A program made the position numbers and the translations under genes. Source: Volvariella volvacea V23 (lineage: Eukaryota; Basidiomycota; Agaricomycetes; Agaricales; Pluteaceae). Taken from it: a DNA stretch of 28,050 bases. The notes under the pieces were generated by a model. The model had not been told where the DNA came from and ran no database searches. It saw nothing but the letters and a program-made list of their open reading frames with translations. Positions 20,081 to 28,050 of the stretch are shown here, piece by piece; position 1 is the first letter of the stretch, and every line of letters begins with the position of its first letter. The stretch covers positions 68,172 to 96,221 of the forward strand of contig KB722753.1 of assembly GCA_000349905.1 (NCBI GenBank), read 5' to 3'.

Positions 20081-20618
20081 GTTGAGGTTGGCCGTGTTGG
20101 TGAGGTCAAGAGCGGGCAGCATCGCCAGGATGTGCCGGTGGCTGGGAGGGGAAAGATTCACGTGGTGCCGAGGCGCGTCAGTTGTAGTATCACGCATAAA
20201 GTATGCCATATGGATGTTTGCGCCACAATTGAACGTTGAACGTGGTTCATGAGGAATCAACGGACATAATGCAAAGATAGAGCACTCAGACATAGTTGGA
20301 CGTCAGATCCACCCTCAGCCAACGCGCAATTGTGTTTGCGATTCACTCGGAGGGCTTCAGGTGCTGGCTCCCGCGACGAGAGAATATCCTTACCTCCCAC
20401 ATTGAACGACACACATGCCACGACGAGCTGCTAACCAACAGAATCGATTGTCGTTGCTAAACACTCATTGGCCATTCCAGCACGCAATTCAGAGGCAAAA
20501 GTCTAACAATGATATTATTCGAGAAACGTCCAGCTTGAAGACGAACGCGACTAGATAGCGATCTTGCGACGAAGGAAGGTTACGAGTAAACGATAAGAGA
20601 GTGAGGGGGATATAGCAT

Positions 20619-21213
20619 TTAGTGGATTGAATAGCCAATCAAATGCCTTCGCCCGAGGATTTCACCAATCTGAGAGAACATGAGTATCATAATACCACAG
20701 TATCCTGGGAAGCAGACGCACCTTGAAGATAGTGTACGCCTCGAGACCGTAGATCCCTACGCGGACGATCTCACCACTGCTGATAGCACCCCTCCAGTAC
20801 GCGACGCTGGAAGCGTTCTCCCAGAGCGTCTGGTACGCCTGGCGAACATTCGCGAGCGACGGTGGTGCAAGGCCCTCAGCAACATATATCTGCTTCACAA
20901 CCTGGCGAGCGACCGCAAAGTTGTACACCAACGGTTGCTTGTATGCTGGTTCGCAACACGTCCGCCAGTCAGCATCGCGCCGCGTTTACTCGGGTCACGG
21001 ACGGGACTTACACCCCAGGAGTCGACCAATCGTCTGACCGGCAGGTTCCAAGAACTTTTTAGTGCTCTCCCATGCCTTTTCGGCGGTTTCCTGCGCCTTC
21101 TTTTGTGCTCCCTCGGTGCTGGTGGAGGAGAAGCGAACGGATGTCCCGCGTGGTGCAAAGGGCTTGCGAGCCAGAGATTGTCTAAAGATGGCGGAGTTGA
21201 GAGCTGGTCTCAT
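20619..21213 (-). CDS. ATP20: Mitochondrial F1Fo-ATP synthase subunit g
   Basis: Three exons (21213-21012, 20945-20722, 20669-20619) give 158 residues. The Arg/Ser-rich start (MRPALNSAIFRQSLARKPFA, then RFSSTSTEG) is a matrix-targeting presequence. GRLLGSYKQPLVYNFAVARQ, VYVAEGL-like QIYVAEGLAPP, LWENASSVAYWRG and VGIYGLEAYTIFK are typical of fungal subunit g, and a 51-bp final exon supplies IGEILGRRHLIGY, the conserved C-terminus. Subunit g is a small inner-membrane Fo subunit needed with subunit e for dimer and supercomplex formation and crista shape; the GxxxG-like region near VGIYG is the usual contact helix. Introns are 66 bp (GTAAGT...CCAG) and 52 bp (GTGCGT...CTCAG). It is a single-copy housekeeping gene among rapidly evolving neighbours, head-to-head with the seven-TM gene at 22461. 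Confidence 0.93.
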
Positions 21214-22460
21214 GGCTTACAAGGTGACAGCGAAAAGAGGAGGAAAGGAGGAGGTCGGTGGCGACAACGACGACGGGGAGGATTTGGTGAGATTTTTGTG
21301 AGACGACCTGGAAAGCGGCCACCTCCAAGCCGTGGGAATCGTTCGTTTCTTTCCGGCTTTGTCCGAGGCTAAATCTTATCTCCCTGCTTATCCAATCACT
21401 TTTTATCTTATCAGCAACCAACAGCGCGCTGGAGTTGAACTTGAACCGCCACAGTCCAACAGGCACCTCGACGCAGAGCCAGGATTGCCCATGGACGCAG
21501 CCATGACCGTCCAACTCACAGTGCGCAAAGTCCGTTGCTCCGACAAGCACCCCTGAAAACCCGCAAAATGGATCGGGCGAGGCTCTACAATAACGCCAGC
21601 TCTCGTTCACGTCCCCCTGATCGAAATTGACCCATACCCCGCATTCACGTGGATAGCGACCGCGCATTGCGCAGTACTCTCTGCGCGGAGGCTAGGATCC
21701 ATCGTGCTCAACTTACATTACCTCCATGGTGGAACGCTCGCCTGCAGGCGTGCGGCTACATTGGATTTCTCGACCCCAGGTGTGGGTGACGCCACACGTC
21801 ATCTTCCCATGCTAATGAATACTCCTTGATCAGTGTCGGTTGAGGGACAGCGAGCAACGTGTTTCAATCACCAGCTCCTTCGGACCTCACATCCAACCCT
21901 GCGCTTATGGTCCGGGTGACGACAATCCCTCTGTCAACACGTCGGCGTTGTGTTTACGCAAGGTGAAATGCACAAAAGCTTCCGGGGTTCCCGTCCGATG
22001 ATTTCTTCTATTGCTTGAGGTATGGTATTCCAAGTTTGGTGGCTCTTAGGTGTTAATGACTTAACATTATGTCGTGAAACTCGTGTACATCAACTGCACA
22101 GCAGAACAACGCGTCTGTTCATTGTATTTCCTTATCTCCCCGATAAAACGGGACGTATCCAGCACAAAAGCAAAGGAAAACACGTCAAGGAAATTTCCTG
22201 AATGGCCCCATCCCATTCATATTCCAGCGACCCTGAAGGCAAAGTGGGCGGTGAAACGTCTCGTATTAATAGCCGCATCCTTGGATATTTTCACATTTTC
22301 CTCCTCTCCCCTTCCTTCCACCCACCCGAAACCACTCTGTTCACTTCTTGTCTGTACTTCTTTTCCCCACATTTCAGTCCGCTTCGTCCGGTCTTACCCA
22401 GACACAACCACGGTCTCTGGACCTACGACTTTATCCGCTATCCCTTTCTCGTACAAAACT
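21214..22460. other. Divergent promoter region
   Basis: About 1.25 kb between the starts of ATP20 and the seven-TM gene. The minus frame 21182-21667 overlaps the ATP20 start and looks like chance. The right end (about 22290-22460) is pyrimidine-rich, as before many fungal transcription starts. The seven-TM frame stays open back to about 22074 but without any ATG before 22461. Confidence 0.5.
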
Positions 22461-23852
22461 ATGCTTCAACCCAGAAGACGTTCCCTCTATGGGGCTTTAC
22501 TCCCCTTCCTGCACACCGTCCTCTTCCTTGTTTATTTTCCTTCGTCCGGCCTCGCTGCACGACTAGGTGGTTCGCCGAATCCCAACATCGAAACCGACAG
22601 TTCACGAGGGAGCGCAGTCAAATTGGATCTCTCGCCGATTCTCACGGCCGTCTTTTCGTTCTACATCGTGTTCACCATCGTCACCGCCGTTCAGTCATGG
22701 CGCGTATGGCTTCGAATGCGCCTACATAACCAACAAACGCAAACCATGGCGTACATGGCATTGTTCATCGGGACCGTCCTCATATTTCTGCATTACATAC
22801 TCGGCGCCGTCTACGTGTCAAACGAGTTGACTACCACGGCACTAGCTTCCTCCGCCGCGGCGATAGAGTCGAGCACGAACTCGGGCGATGCCAGTCAAGA
22901 CGCGGCCCCGCCGAAGCGTTTATCAGACGCGTTTCACGCGATTCGGATGTTCACGGACCAAGGATTCGACTTTCTGCTCTACCTCAGCACGTTCTTCATC
23001 CTCCACTTCCGTGCTAGCACCCTCCTTCCTACTGGTACAGCGGGCAACAACCACCCGATTACATGGGCAGACTTTACGGTTCCGATGCGCCGTCTACTAT
23101 TCGCTACCGTGACGTTCTTCATCTTCCTCGTATTCATAGTCGTCGGTTCGGGCTTGAGAGGGTCGTGGAGGGAGGTTACGGAAACTGATGGAAAGCAGGA
23201 TATTGTCGTCAAGTCTGTCTTCATTATTTATCAGTTTTATGTGGCTTGGGCTTGCGTAGTTGGTGTTTTCCTGGAGACTGTTGCGCTGAGTATCTGGATC
23301 TTCCTTGGAAGAGAAAAGGTCCACGATTCCGTAAGTTGTTTTGCATCACTCACCTCAAGTCACTTTGACGTGAAACTGACCATCTTACGACACCAGATCA
23401 TCAACAGGCTGTCCCTGCGCATCATACCGCTCCTTCTGCTCCGCTCTCTGCTCCGTCTTAGCACCAACATTGCCGAATCGCTACCTGCAAATTCGCCCTA
23501 TGTGAACGCGATAAACTACGAAGCCGTCATGTTGATCGACGTCCTCGTCTCCGCTTTCGTAGCCGCCATCGTCATGTGGTCCCTCGTCAGCCTAGGATGC
23601 CCTTACTCCAGGGCCTATCCCGTACCTGTTCCTCAAGCGGAACCCGAGGCACCACCCCCGCCACCTCCACCGATGGAAGAAGTCGCACCGCCACCACCTG
23701 CAGATGATCCTCCCCCGCCACTCATGATAATGGCCATGCCCGAGCCTCAGCTCGCGCCTCCCCCCATGGACGGACCTCCCCCGGAGGGCGACAACCCCCC
23801 TCCCGGTCAGCCCGCAGGACCACCTCCCGCCTTGCCCATTGTTGTTGGCTGA
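22461..23852 (+). CDS. Predicted seven-TM membrane protein with proline-rich tail, paralogue 5
   Basis: Exons 22461-23330 and 23397-23852; the 66-bp intron is in frame, so the region reads as one long ORF, but GTAAGT, a CTGAC branch string and CACCAG, plus the HDS/IIN junction matching paralogue 2 (HDS/IVN), show it is removed. The product is 441 residues. A basic start and signal peptide (LLPFLHTVLFLVYFPSSG, then LAA) precede segments near 57-80, 95-119, 165-184, 211-232, 252-283, 291-315 and 334-354; segment 7 has the conserved Asp (MLIDVLV). The loop between segments 2 and 3 is long and Ser/Ala/Thr-rich. The C-terminal tail of about 80 residues is proline-rich and acidic (EPEAPPPPPPPMEEVAPPPP), resembling ligands of SH3, WW or profilin-type domains, and would be cytoplasmic. 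This tail is absent from the other copies. Function is unknown; a signalling receptor is one reading. Confidence 0.8.
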   Translation: MLQPRRRSLYGALLPFLHTVLFLVYFPSSGLAARLGGSPNPNIETDSSRGSAVKLDLSPILTAVFSFYIVFTIVTAVQSWRVWLRMRLHNQQTQTMAYMALFIGTVLIFLHYILGAVYVSNELTTTALASSAAAIESSTNSGDASQDAAPPKRLSDAFHAIRMFTDQGFDFLLYLSTFFILHFRASTLLPTGTAGNNHPITWADFTVPMRRLLFATVTFFIFLVFIVVGSGLRGSWREVTETDGKQDIVVKSVFIIYQFYVAWACVVGVFLETVALSIWIFLGREKVHDSVSCFASLTSSHFDVKLTILRHQIINRLSLRIIPLLLLRSLLRLSTNIAESLPANSPYVNAINYEAVMLIDVLVSAFVAAIVMWSLVSLGCPYSRAYPVPVPQAEPEAPPPPPPPMEEVAPPPPADDPPPPLMIMAMPEPQLAPPPMDGPPPEGDNPPPGQPAGPPPALPIVVG

Positions 23853-24063
23853 TCGCTCAAAGTGTATTGGATAATGGACTCGAGAGACGTCCATGCTCGT
23901 GGTCCTCGTTCCACTCGAGGTACCCTAGCCCTGAAGGACGAACGACAAAAAACTACGCGGCGTGTGCTCACTCAAAAATACGAAAACTCGACGTTGACGG
24001 ACGCGCTCTGGACCATTGGACGATGAAGAAGATAACGACAATAATGTCAATATTACGTGTACT

Positions 24064-24081
24064 GATGCGATGCGATGCGAT
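24064..24081. repeat. (GATGC)n microsatellite
   Basis: 3.6 perfect copies of GATGC. Confidence 0.8.
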
Positions 24082-24634
24082 TCCGAATTGAACCGTGCCC
24101 TCCCTGGCGGACCGGATGTGATATAGAACTATAGACAAAATCAACGAGGACGATGAAGAGGGATGGTGTTTGTGCCTTTCTCCATTTAGCGATCTCTTGC
24201 TTGCTCCTGGGTCTCTCGTTGCCTGACTAGCCTCTCTCGCTCTCGCTTGGGAGAAGGCCATTTAGCCACTTGCACGAGAGTCCTTGTACACTCTGCGTCA
24301 TCTATCGTATATATACTCGACGATTCGAGTTTTCTCTTCCTTTTTTTCTCTTTCTTTCTTTTTCTCTTCAAGTCGTCATCTCGACATTTCTGTTCTCCTC
24401 TCCTCTCCTCTCACTCCTCTTCTTCACGACCGCCCAACTCTCCGAGACGAAACCCCGTGATGTCCACCGCACACCTGACGAACTTTTTACGATTACGATT
24501 CCAGAATGGCCTTTTTTCGTGTCTTTTCCTGTTTTCTACTTGTCTTTTCTCTTCGCTTCGTCACTTCTCTGCTTTCCTCTTTGTCCCCTTTTCTTCCTGC
24601 TATTTGTTCTCGCTCTGTTATTCACTTTCTCTTC

Positions 24635-24658
24635 GAATGAATGAATTAATGAATGAAT
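24635..24658. repeat. (GAAT)n microsatellite
   Basis: About six GAAT units with one substitution/slip (GAATTAAT in the middle). Confidence 0.75.
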
Positions 24659-24857
24659 CGACGACTCTGCGATTAAAAGATGATGATGATTCGTTCGGCT
24701 AGTCGTAGATTAGTTAATTATGAAATATATTATTTCCCAACCAACTGCTTGATATCAACCTCAACTCTTCAAATTGCATGCTTCGTCACTTTAACGTACC
24801 AACAAACGGATATAGAAATAGCCGTATCGTCAAAGTTTTTGGAATAGGTAAACACTA

Positions 24858-26210
24858 CTACTTGGCTATTTCCAGACAAGATGGAACTTTGTGGAATTGA
24901 TATCTTTTACTTTGATAACCTCCGTCACTACCCGTACGGTGGACCGAAATTTTGAGGGAGTAGGTCACAATAGGCGACGGCTGACGGATCGGCTGCAACA
25001 TGTGGGACACCCACGGTTCGGTCTGAGCGATGAAGTCTTCTCTCGTCAGATTTTGGCTAAAGTTCGAGCAGAAAACTTTGAAGGACCTCGGGATCTCCGC
25101 AAACGATGCGTGGTTGAGAAAGGATATGCAGCGGGATGTCTTGTCGTTCAGCAGGAAAAAGGTAAGAAGCGGTGGTAATGAAAATGTTGGGATTGGATGA
25201 GAGGAATCTGTGAATGTAGGTAGCACCCTGTAGAGGGCGAGGATTCGCAACTTGGGCATGGAATGGAGGAGGGAGGATAGTTGGTCATTGCTCGGCTTTT
25301 CTGACCCTGGGCAGCGGGTGAGACAGAGAGCTCGAAGGTTAGGCATAGAGTAAAGGAGAGGCATCTCCCAGTCGAAATCGATGTTTACTAGATAACAGGT
25401 TGGTCAGACGCGGTGCCGGTCCGTTGAAGAGCGAACATGGAAGGGGCATAATGCGACGAGTGTGCAGGTTGAGATACGTCATGATTGGGGCCGGTTTCCT
25501 AAGAAATTGCGCCGAGTCAATCCCTACACACGTTATATCAAGCGTGAGCTTGTGGATGCGAGCGTGCTGCTCAGAGAGTCCTTCCAGCATGCTGTCAACG
25601 AATGGTTTGGGGTTCTCATCCAAATGCTCGAGTTTGATTGAGAGCGGAGCAGCTCCAGAGCGCTCAATGAGCGTAGGAGTCAGGGATAGATAAGGTGCTC
25701 GTATGTCGGCCCAGAGGGTTTGCTCTCCAAGAATGGTGGTCCTCCATTTCCGACAGACACTCGCGAGCGTCAAGTGTCGTCCGTAAACCATCGTAAATGT
25801 ATCTTCGTCCTGATTCGACCTTGACTCAGGGGGTTCCATTACGACGCAGTGAAAAATTTCGATGAGGAGCTCTGGTGGAAGATGTGACATGGGCGCTACT
25901 TGATTTCTCGGTATCCTTGCTTTGTCACAATCAGTGTTGAGGTCTGCCTTGAGCCTGCTATCAATGTCGCCACATAGGGTGTTACAATACACTGTGTCAT
26001 CAATACAATGCAGGAGGCTATCCTTTGGTTCACTAGTCATGACACGTTTTAAAGTTCTGACGAATGGTAGCCTGAGGTTTGCGAGACTGCGGTTGTGGTC
26101 GAAGTCGTAGATGTCACACCGTGACACCGCCAACTCTGACGAGCCGTCATCATGATCAAGTTCAAGAGTCCCAATCCACTCCATGATGTCCATATTTCCA
26201 GGTGCGCCAC
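24858..26210 (-). pseudogene. F-box gene broken by a one-base frameshift and a LINE
   Basis: Reading leftwards from ATG 26193, an N-terminal region precedes a typical agaric F-box (MSHLPPELLIEIFHCVV, ASVCRKWRTTILGEQTLW) and leucine-rich spacing up to APRLTNL. There the frame ends soon after, while the next frame supplies the expected continuation YLVNIDFDWEMPLLYSM and a further 160 residues to TAG 24858. One extra base at about 25392-25398 accounts for the shift; no intron of sensible length fits. At the 5' side the frame is open straight into the A-tail of the LINE at 26211, so the original start or promoter may have been lost. Intact members act as SCF ubiquitin-ligase adaptors. A sequencing error could mimic the frameshift but not the LINE insertion. 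Confidence 0.7.
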
Positions 26211-26451
26211 TTTTTTTTTTTTTTTTTATTATATTCTATTAAGGCTGTAGCTAAGTACGGGCCCCCCCGAAGGGAAAGAGTGAGATGAGAGTAACTACAG
26301 TATCGAAATTATCGAAAAGACGAGAGAAGAAACTGTAAGTAACTACGTATTGCGGCGAGAAAGCCAGTGAGATATGTACGTATACAATAGTAAGAGACCA
26401 AGAGTGATAAGAAGAAACAACGGAAACTACGATGTATAGTACAGCTATGGT

Positions 26452-26467
26452 CCAGTACGTATACTGG
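26452..26467 (-). other. Small hairpin in LINE 3' UTR
   Basis: As RNA on the LINE strand: CCAGUA, loop UACG, UACUGG, a perfect 6-bp stem closed by a UNCG-class tetraloop about 240 nt before the A tail. Confidence 0.5.
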
Positions 26468-26513
26468 TAATGTACAACCTAAACTACTATTGTCCATTAG
26501 AAGGAGGTCAGAC

Positions 26514-26949
26514 TTACCCGGGAAGGGTGGGGGGAGCGCCTTCGAACGTAAATGCTACGGGGTTTAGTTTCAGCCACTCGAAGTAGCTGGCCATGATAGA
26601 GGGCGTCTTGCTCTTGCCGACTCTGAGGGGGCTGAGCTCGATGTGCTTATGGAACCGAAGGTTTCGGTCTTGAATCTGTCGGATGCGTCGCATCTTACTG
26701 TCTGTAGGGCTGAGTGCGGGTGTGGAGCGTGTTGCCTTGCACTCGAACATGACGTGGTAGCGGTTCTGATAGACGTAGCACGTAGGGCAATGTGTCGGTT
26801 CTTCTCCGAAGAACCGGGATTGGTATTGTCCAATCGGGGCATGTGCTGTTAGGGAGCGAACGAATTGCGCGTAGCGTTTGGTGTCGCCCCCATATTTCTT
26901 CATGTGGATACCGCCTTGGTTCTTCCAATTCGAGTGCTCACGGAGGAAG
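26514..26949 (-). pseudogene. LINE ORF C-terminal end with CCHC zinc motif
   Basis: Open from the LTR boundary (FLREHSNWKNQGG) through KRYAQFVRSLTAHAPIGQYQ and a C-x2-C-x8-H-x4-C finger (CPTCYVYQNRYHVMFEC) to TAA at 26514. This follows the C-terminal pattern of fungal LINE polyproteins, where a cysteine-histidine motif follows the RT/RNase H region. RT and endonuclease parts lie upstream and are not present here. The frame has no internal stop, so the copy may be fairly young apart from its interruption. Confidence 0.75.
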
Positions 26950-27078
26950 TGTTACAACGATGAGTAATCGTCATATTCAGCTAGTGTGCTTTCGGACTAT
27001 CGGACTCATTTCCTTTTTCAAGTAGTTACAACTTCTTTCGGTAACTACAATAGCATTCCTCCATTCAGTAGTATACGC

Positions 27079-27123
27079 GCGTCCATAGCTTACGCGTCCA
27101 TAGCTTACGCGTCCATAGCTTAC
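27079..27123 (+). repeat. Three tandem 15-bp repeats in the LTR
   Basis: Three exact copies of GCGTCCATAGCTTAC followed by a partial fourth (GCGTAC), ending about 60 bp before the TATA box, a position suited to activator binding. Confidence 0.85.
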
Positions 27124-27184
27124 GCGTACAAATGACTCAAGTACAATATTTCCTTTCACAGCTATAACTTAATACCACAGAACG

Positions 27185-27192
27185 TATAAATA
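27185..27192 (+). promoter_or_regulatory. LTR TATA box
   Basis: TATAAATA; a start site about 31-33 bp downstream would fall at about 27216-27218, exactly where the complement of the primer-binding site begins. Confidence 0.7.
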
Positions 27193-27429
27193 CTTCAATT
27201 CTTTAGCGTAGAACCTTAGCTTGACCTCCTGTTTCTTACTTTGTATTCCCCTCGTACCTCGCTGTGCGAATCCAATCTCGACTTATCTCATTAACGCCTT
27301 TGACGACGGATCGACTCAACATTCTGTTGGCCACAATCATCCTCATCATCTTACTCGACTATAAGACCAGGGTGTATTAGCACCTGAAACTTATACATCG
27401 ACGCGTTAAGGTAACGTTGCCGTAACATT

Positions 27430-27439
27430 AGGTCAAGCT
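27430..27439 (+). other. Candidate self-priming primer-binding site
   Basis: AGGTCAAGCT, two bases after the LTR, is the perfect reverse complement of AGCTTGACCT at 27218-27227, the predicted 5' end of the element's own mRNA. Allowing one mismatch extends it to 11 of 12. The arrangement is that of Tf1/sushi-type elements, which prime reverse transcription from their own mRNA in place of a tRNA. I see no obvious tRNA-type primer site there. Confidence 0.6.
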
Positions 27440-28050
27440 CACAAAACTAGACACCCACCGAGGTGAATCTACCAAACTGGAACAAGGACTGTCAAGAAGA
27501 GTACCGGCATACCGAAGCCACACAGTAGTTCCACAAGAAGCCCACCAATTTGAAACAAACGGAATATACCACCTAGAAAACAGGCCCATCTACTTTGAAA
27601 CCGTATCATGAAGGTGGTGATTCGTGACATCAGGATTACCGGTACCTCGAGAAAGATTTCAACAAGTAAAGCGCACACAAGAAGGAGACCGTATAGCGTT
27701 AGGAAATGACGCACATCGCGAACTCGCATCACCAGTAGATTTAGATCCAGACGACAACACTCTAACCCAAGAGCAGATAGAAGCAGGACTCCTCCGATTG
27801 CAACAGCCTAGTCCCACTCCACGAGTAACCCGTCCAAACACACCAGTCACACAAGATCAGATAGCGGACGCTCAGACTAGAGAACCATCTCCTCAAAACA
27901 CACCCCCACGGACACCCTCTCCACCACCACAACAACAAATGGCACAAGCCCCAGGAGCGAAAGAACTAAGGCTAGCAGCCCCAAAACCATTCACAGGAGA
28001 CTTCAATCAAGCGGAAGCATTCATACTGTCACGGTTTTCCATGTTTGGTC
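27432..28050 (+). pseudogene. gag-like frame, partial, with two in-frame TGA codons
   Basis: One reading frame runs from just after the primer site to the window end, interrupted only by TGA at 27609-27611 and 27618-27620. Downstream: a polar, Gln/Glu-rich stretch (TLTQEQIEAGLLRLQQ), a Pro/Thr-rich linker with PPPQQQMAQAP, then ELRLAAPKPFTGDFNQ, the start of the gag capsid-like core. There is no ATG in the first part; the first in-frame ATG is at about 27941. The TGAs could come from CGA Arg codons by C-to-T change, or the true start may lie after them, so decay is likely but not certain. Confidence 0.6.

Larger units (their letters stand above)
18668..20618. other. 1.9 kb spacer with weak coding signals
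   Basis: Lies between the start of the C2/NACHT-like gene and the end of ATP20. The long frames at 18531-19349 (+) and 18824-19153 (-) are GC-rich and Arg/Pro/Ser-heavy without domain-like features. Two minus-strand pieces look more protein-like and are listed separately (19817-20080, 19324-19593). Confidence 0.45.
23853..24857. other. Intergenic with microsatellites and a long pyrimidine tract
   Basis: No gene is supported. About 24330-24620 is strongly C/T-rich on the plus strand, producing Phe/Ser/Leu-rich frames that are compositional artefacts. It is flanked by the tail ends of the seven-TM gene and the F-box pseudogene. Confidence 0.5.
26211..26949 (-). mobile_element. LINE (non-LTR retrotransposon), 3' part
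   Basis: On the minus strand it comprises the C-terminal end of the polymerase ORF, a 3' UTR of about 300 bp, AATAAA-like sequence and a 17-base A tail (26211-26227 as T on plus). The 5' side ends abruptly at the LTR of the gypsy element, with the ORF still open, so the LINE was there first and was interrupted. Whether its 5' part continues beyond the gypsy element is outside the window. Fungal LINEs are mostly Tad-like; the clade cannot be fixed here. Confidence 0.8.
26950..27427 (+). repeat. 5' LTR, 478 bp
   Basis: Begins TGTTAC and ends GTAACA, a perfect 6-bp terminal inverted repeat with TG...CA ends. Inside are a three-copy 15-bp repeat, a TATA box and the predicted transcript start. 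Confidence 0.85.
26950..28050 (+). mobile_element. Ty3/gypsy LTR retrotransposon, 5' part
   Basis: A 5' LTR, a primer-binding region and the start of a gag-like frame run off the right edge. The protein motif APKPFTGDFNQAEAFILSRF near the end is characteristic of fungal Ty3/gypsy gag. It is inserted in the LINE ORF; the five bases before the LTR are GGAAG, which should reappear after the 3' LTR as the target duplication. Confidence 0.85.

Noticed and set aside
21182..21667. 161-codon minus-strand frame
   Set aside because: Overlaps the ATP20 start in a different register; no protein-like pattern.
24247..24702. Phe/Ser/Leu-rich plus-strand frames
   Set aside because: Produced by the long pyrimidine tract; low-complexity artefact.
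26508..26515. GTAAGT donor-like string at the end of the LINE ORF
   Set aside because: Coincides with the natural TAA stop; LINE ORFs are not expected to be spliced and no downstream coding exon follows.

Overview
The window looks like nuclear DNA of a mushroom-forming basidiomycete (Agaricomycetes). The coding genes are cut by many short GT-AG introns of about 46-96 bp (one of about 185 bp). F-box/LRR-like genes of the type expanded in agarics recur. One gene is a clear fungal mitochondrial ATP synthase subunit g. The right edge holds fungal LINE and Ty3/gypsy retrotransposon sequence. No bacterial-style operons, CRISPR arrays or convincing tRNA/rRNA genes were seen. All exon structures were worked out by eye from splice signals and reading-frame continuity.

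Left part (1-8.7 kb): a decayed 3' fragment of SEC63 (ER protein translocation) on the minus strand; an F-box gene (minus, 1045-2325); a gene-poor 2.6 kb stretch; a nine-exon secreted, probably GPI-anchored GH79-family glycoside hydrolase (4958-7035); and a second F-box gene (7412-8671) with an in-frame intron that hides inside one open frame.

Middle (9.3-15.1 kb) plus 22.5-23.9 kb: the most interesting content. Four tandem genes on the plus strand (9380, 11176, 12543, 14232) and a fifth at 22461 encode 300-440 residue proteins that each appear to have seven membrane segments. All share a phase-0 intron at the same place, between predicted segments 5 and 6, and a conserved aspartate in segment 7. 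Three have a TATAAAT box 58-104 bp before the start codon. I do not recognise the family; by topology it is receptor-like. The fourth copy has a reading-frame break. A 131-bp direct repeat, differing only by transitions, follows copies three and four and suggests local duplication.

15.7-21.2 kb, minus strand: a six-exon C2-domain protein with a NACHT-like NTPase core that has lost the P-loop (15703-18667), then a poorly understood 1.9 kb spacer, then ATP20 (ATP synthase subunit g, 20619-21213), which is divergent from the fifth seven-TM gene.

Right part (24.9-28.05 kb): nested wreckage. A frameshifted F-box pseudogene abuts the poly(A) tail of a minus-strand LINE; the LINE reading frame is cut by a 478-bp LTR (TGTTAC...GTAACA) that starts a Ty3/gypsy element running off the window. 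The element carries a 10-nt match between its predicted mRNA 5' end and the site just after the LTR, which is the arrangement of self-priming Tf1/sushi-type elements.
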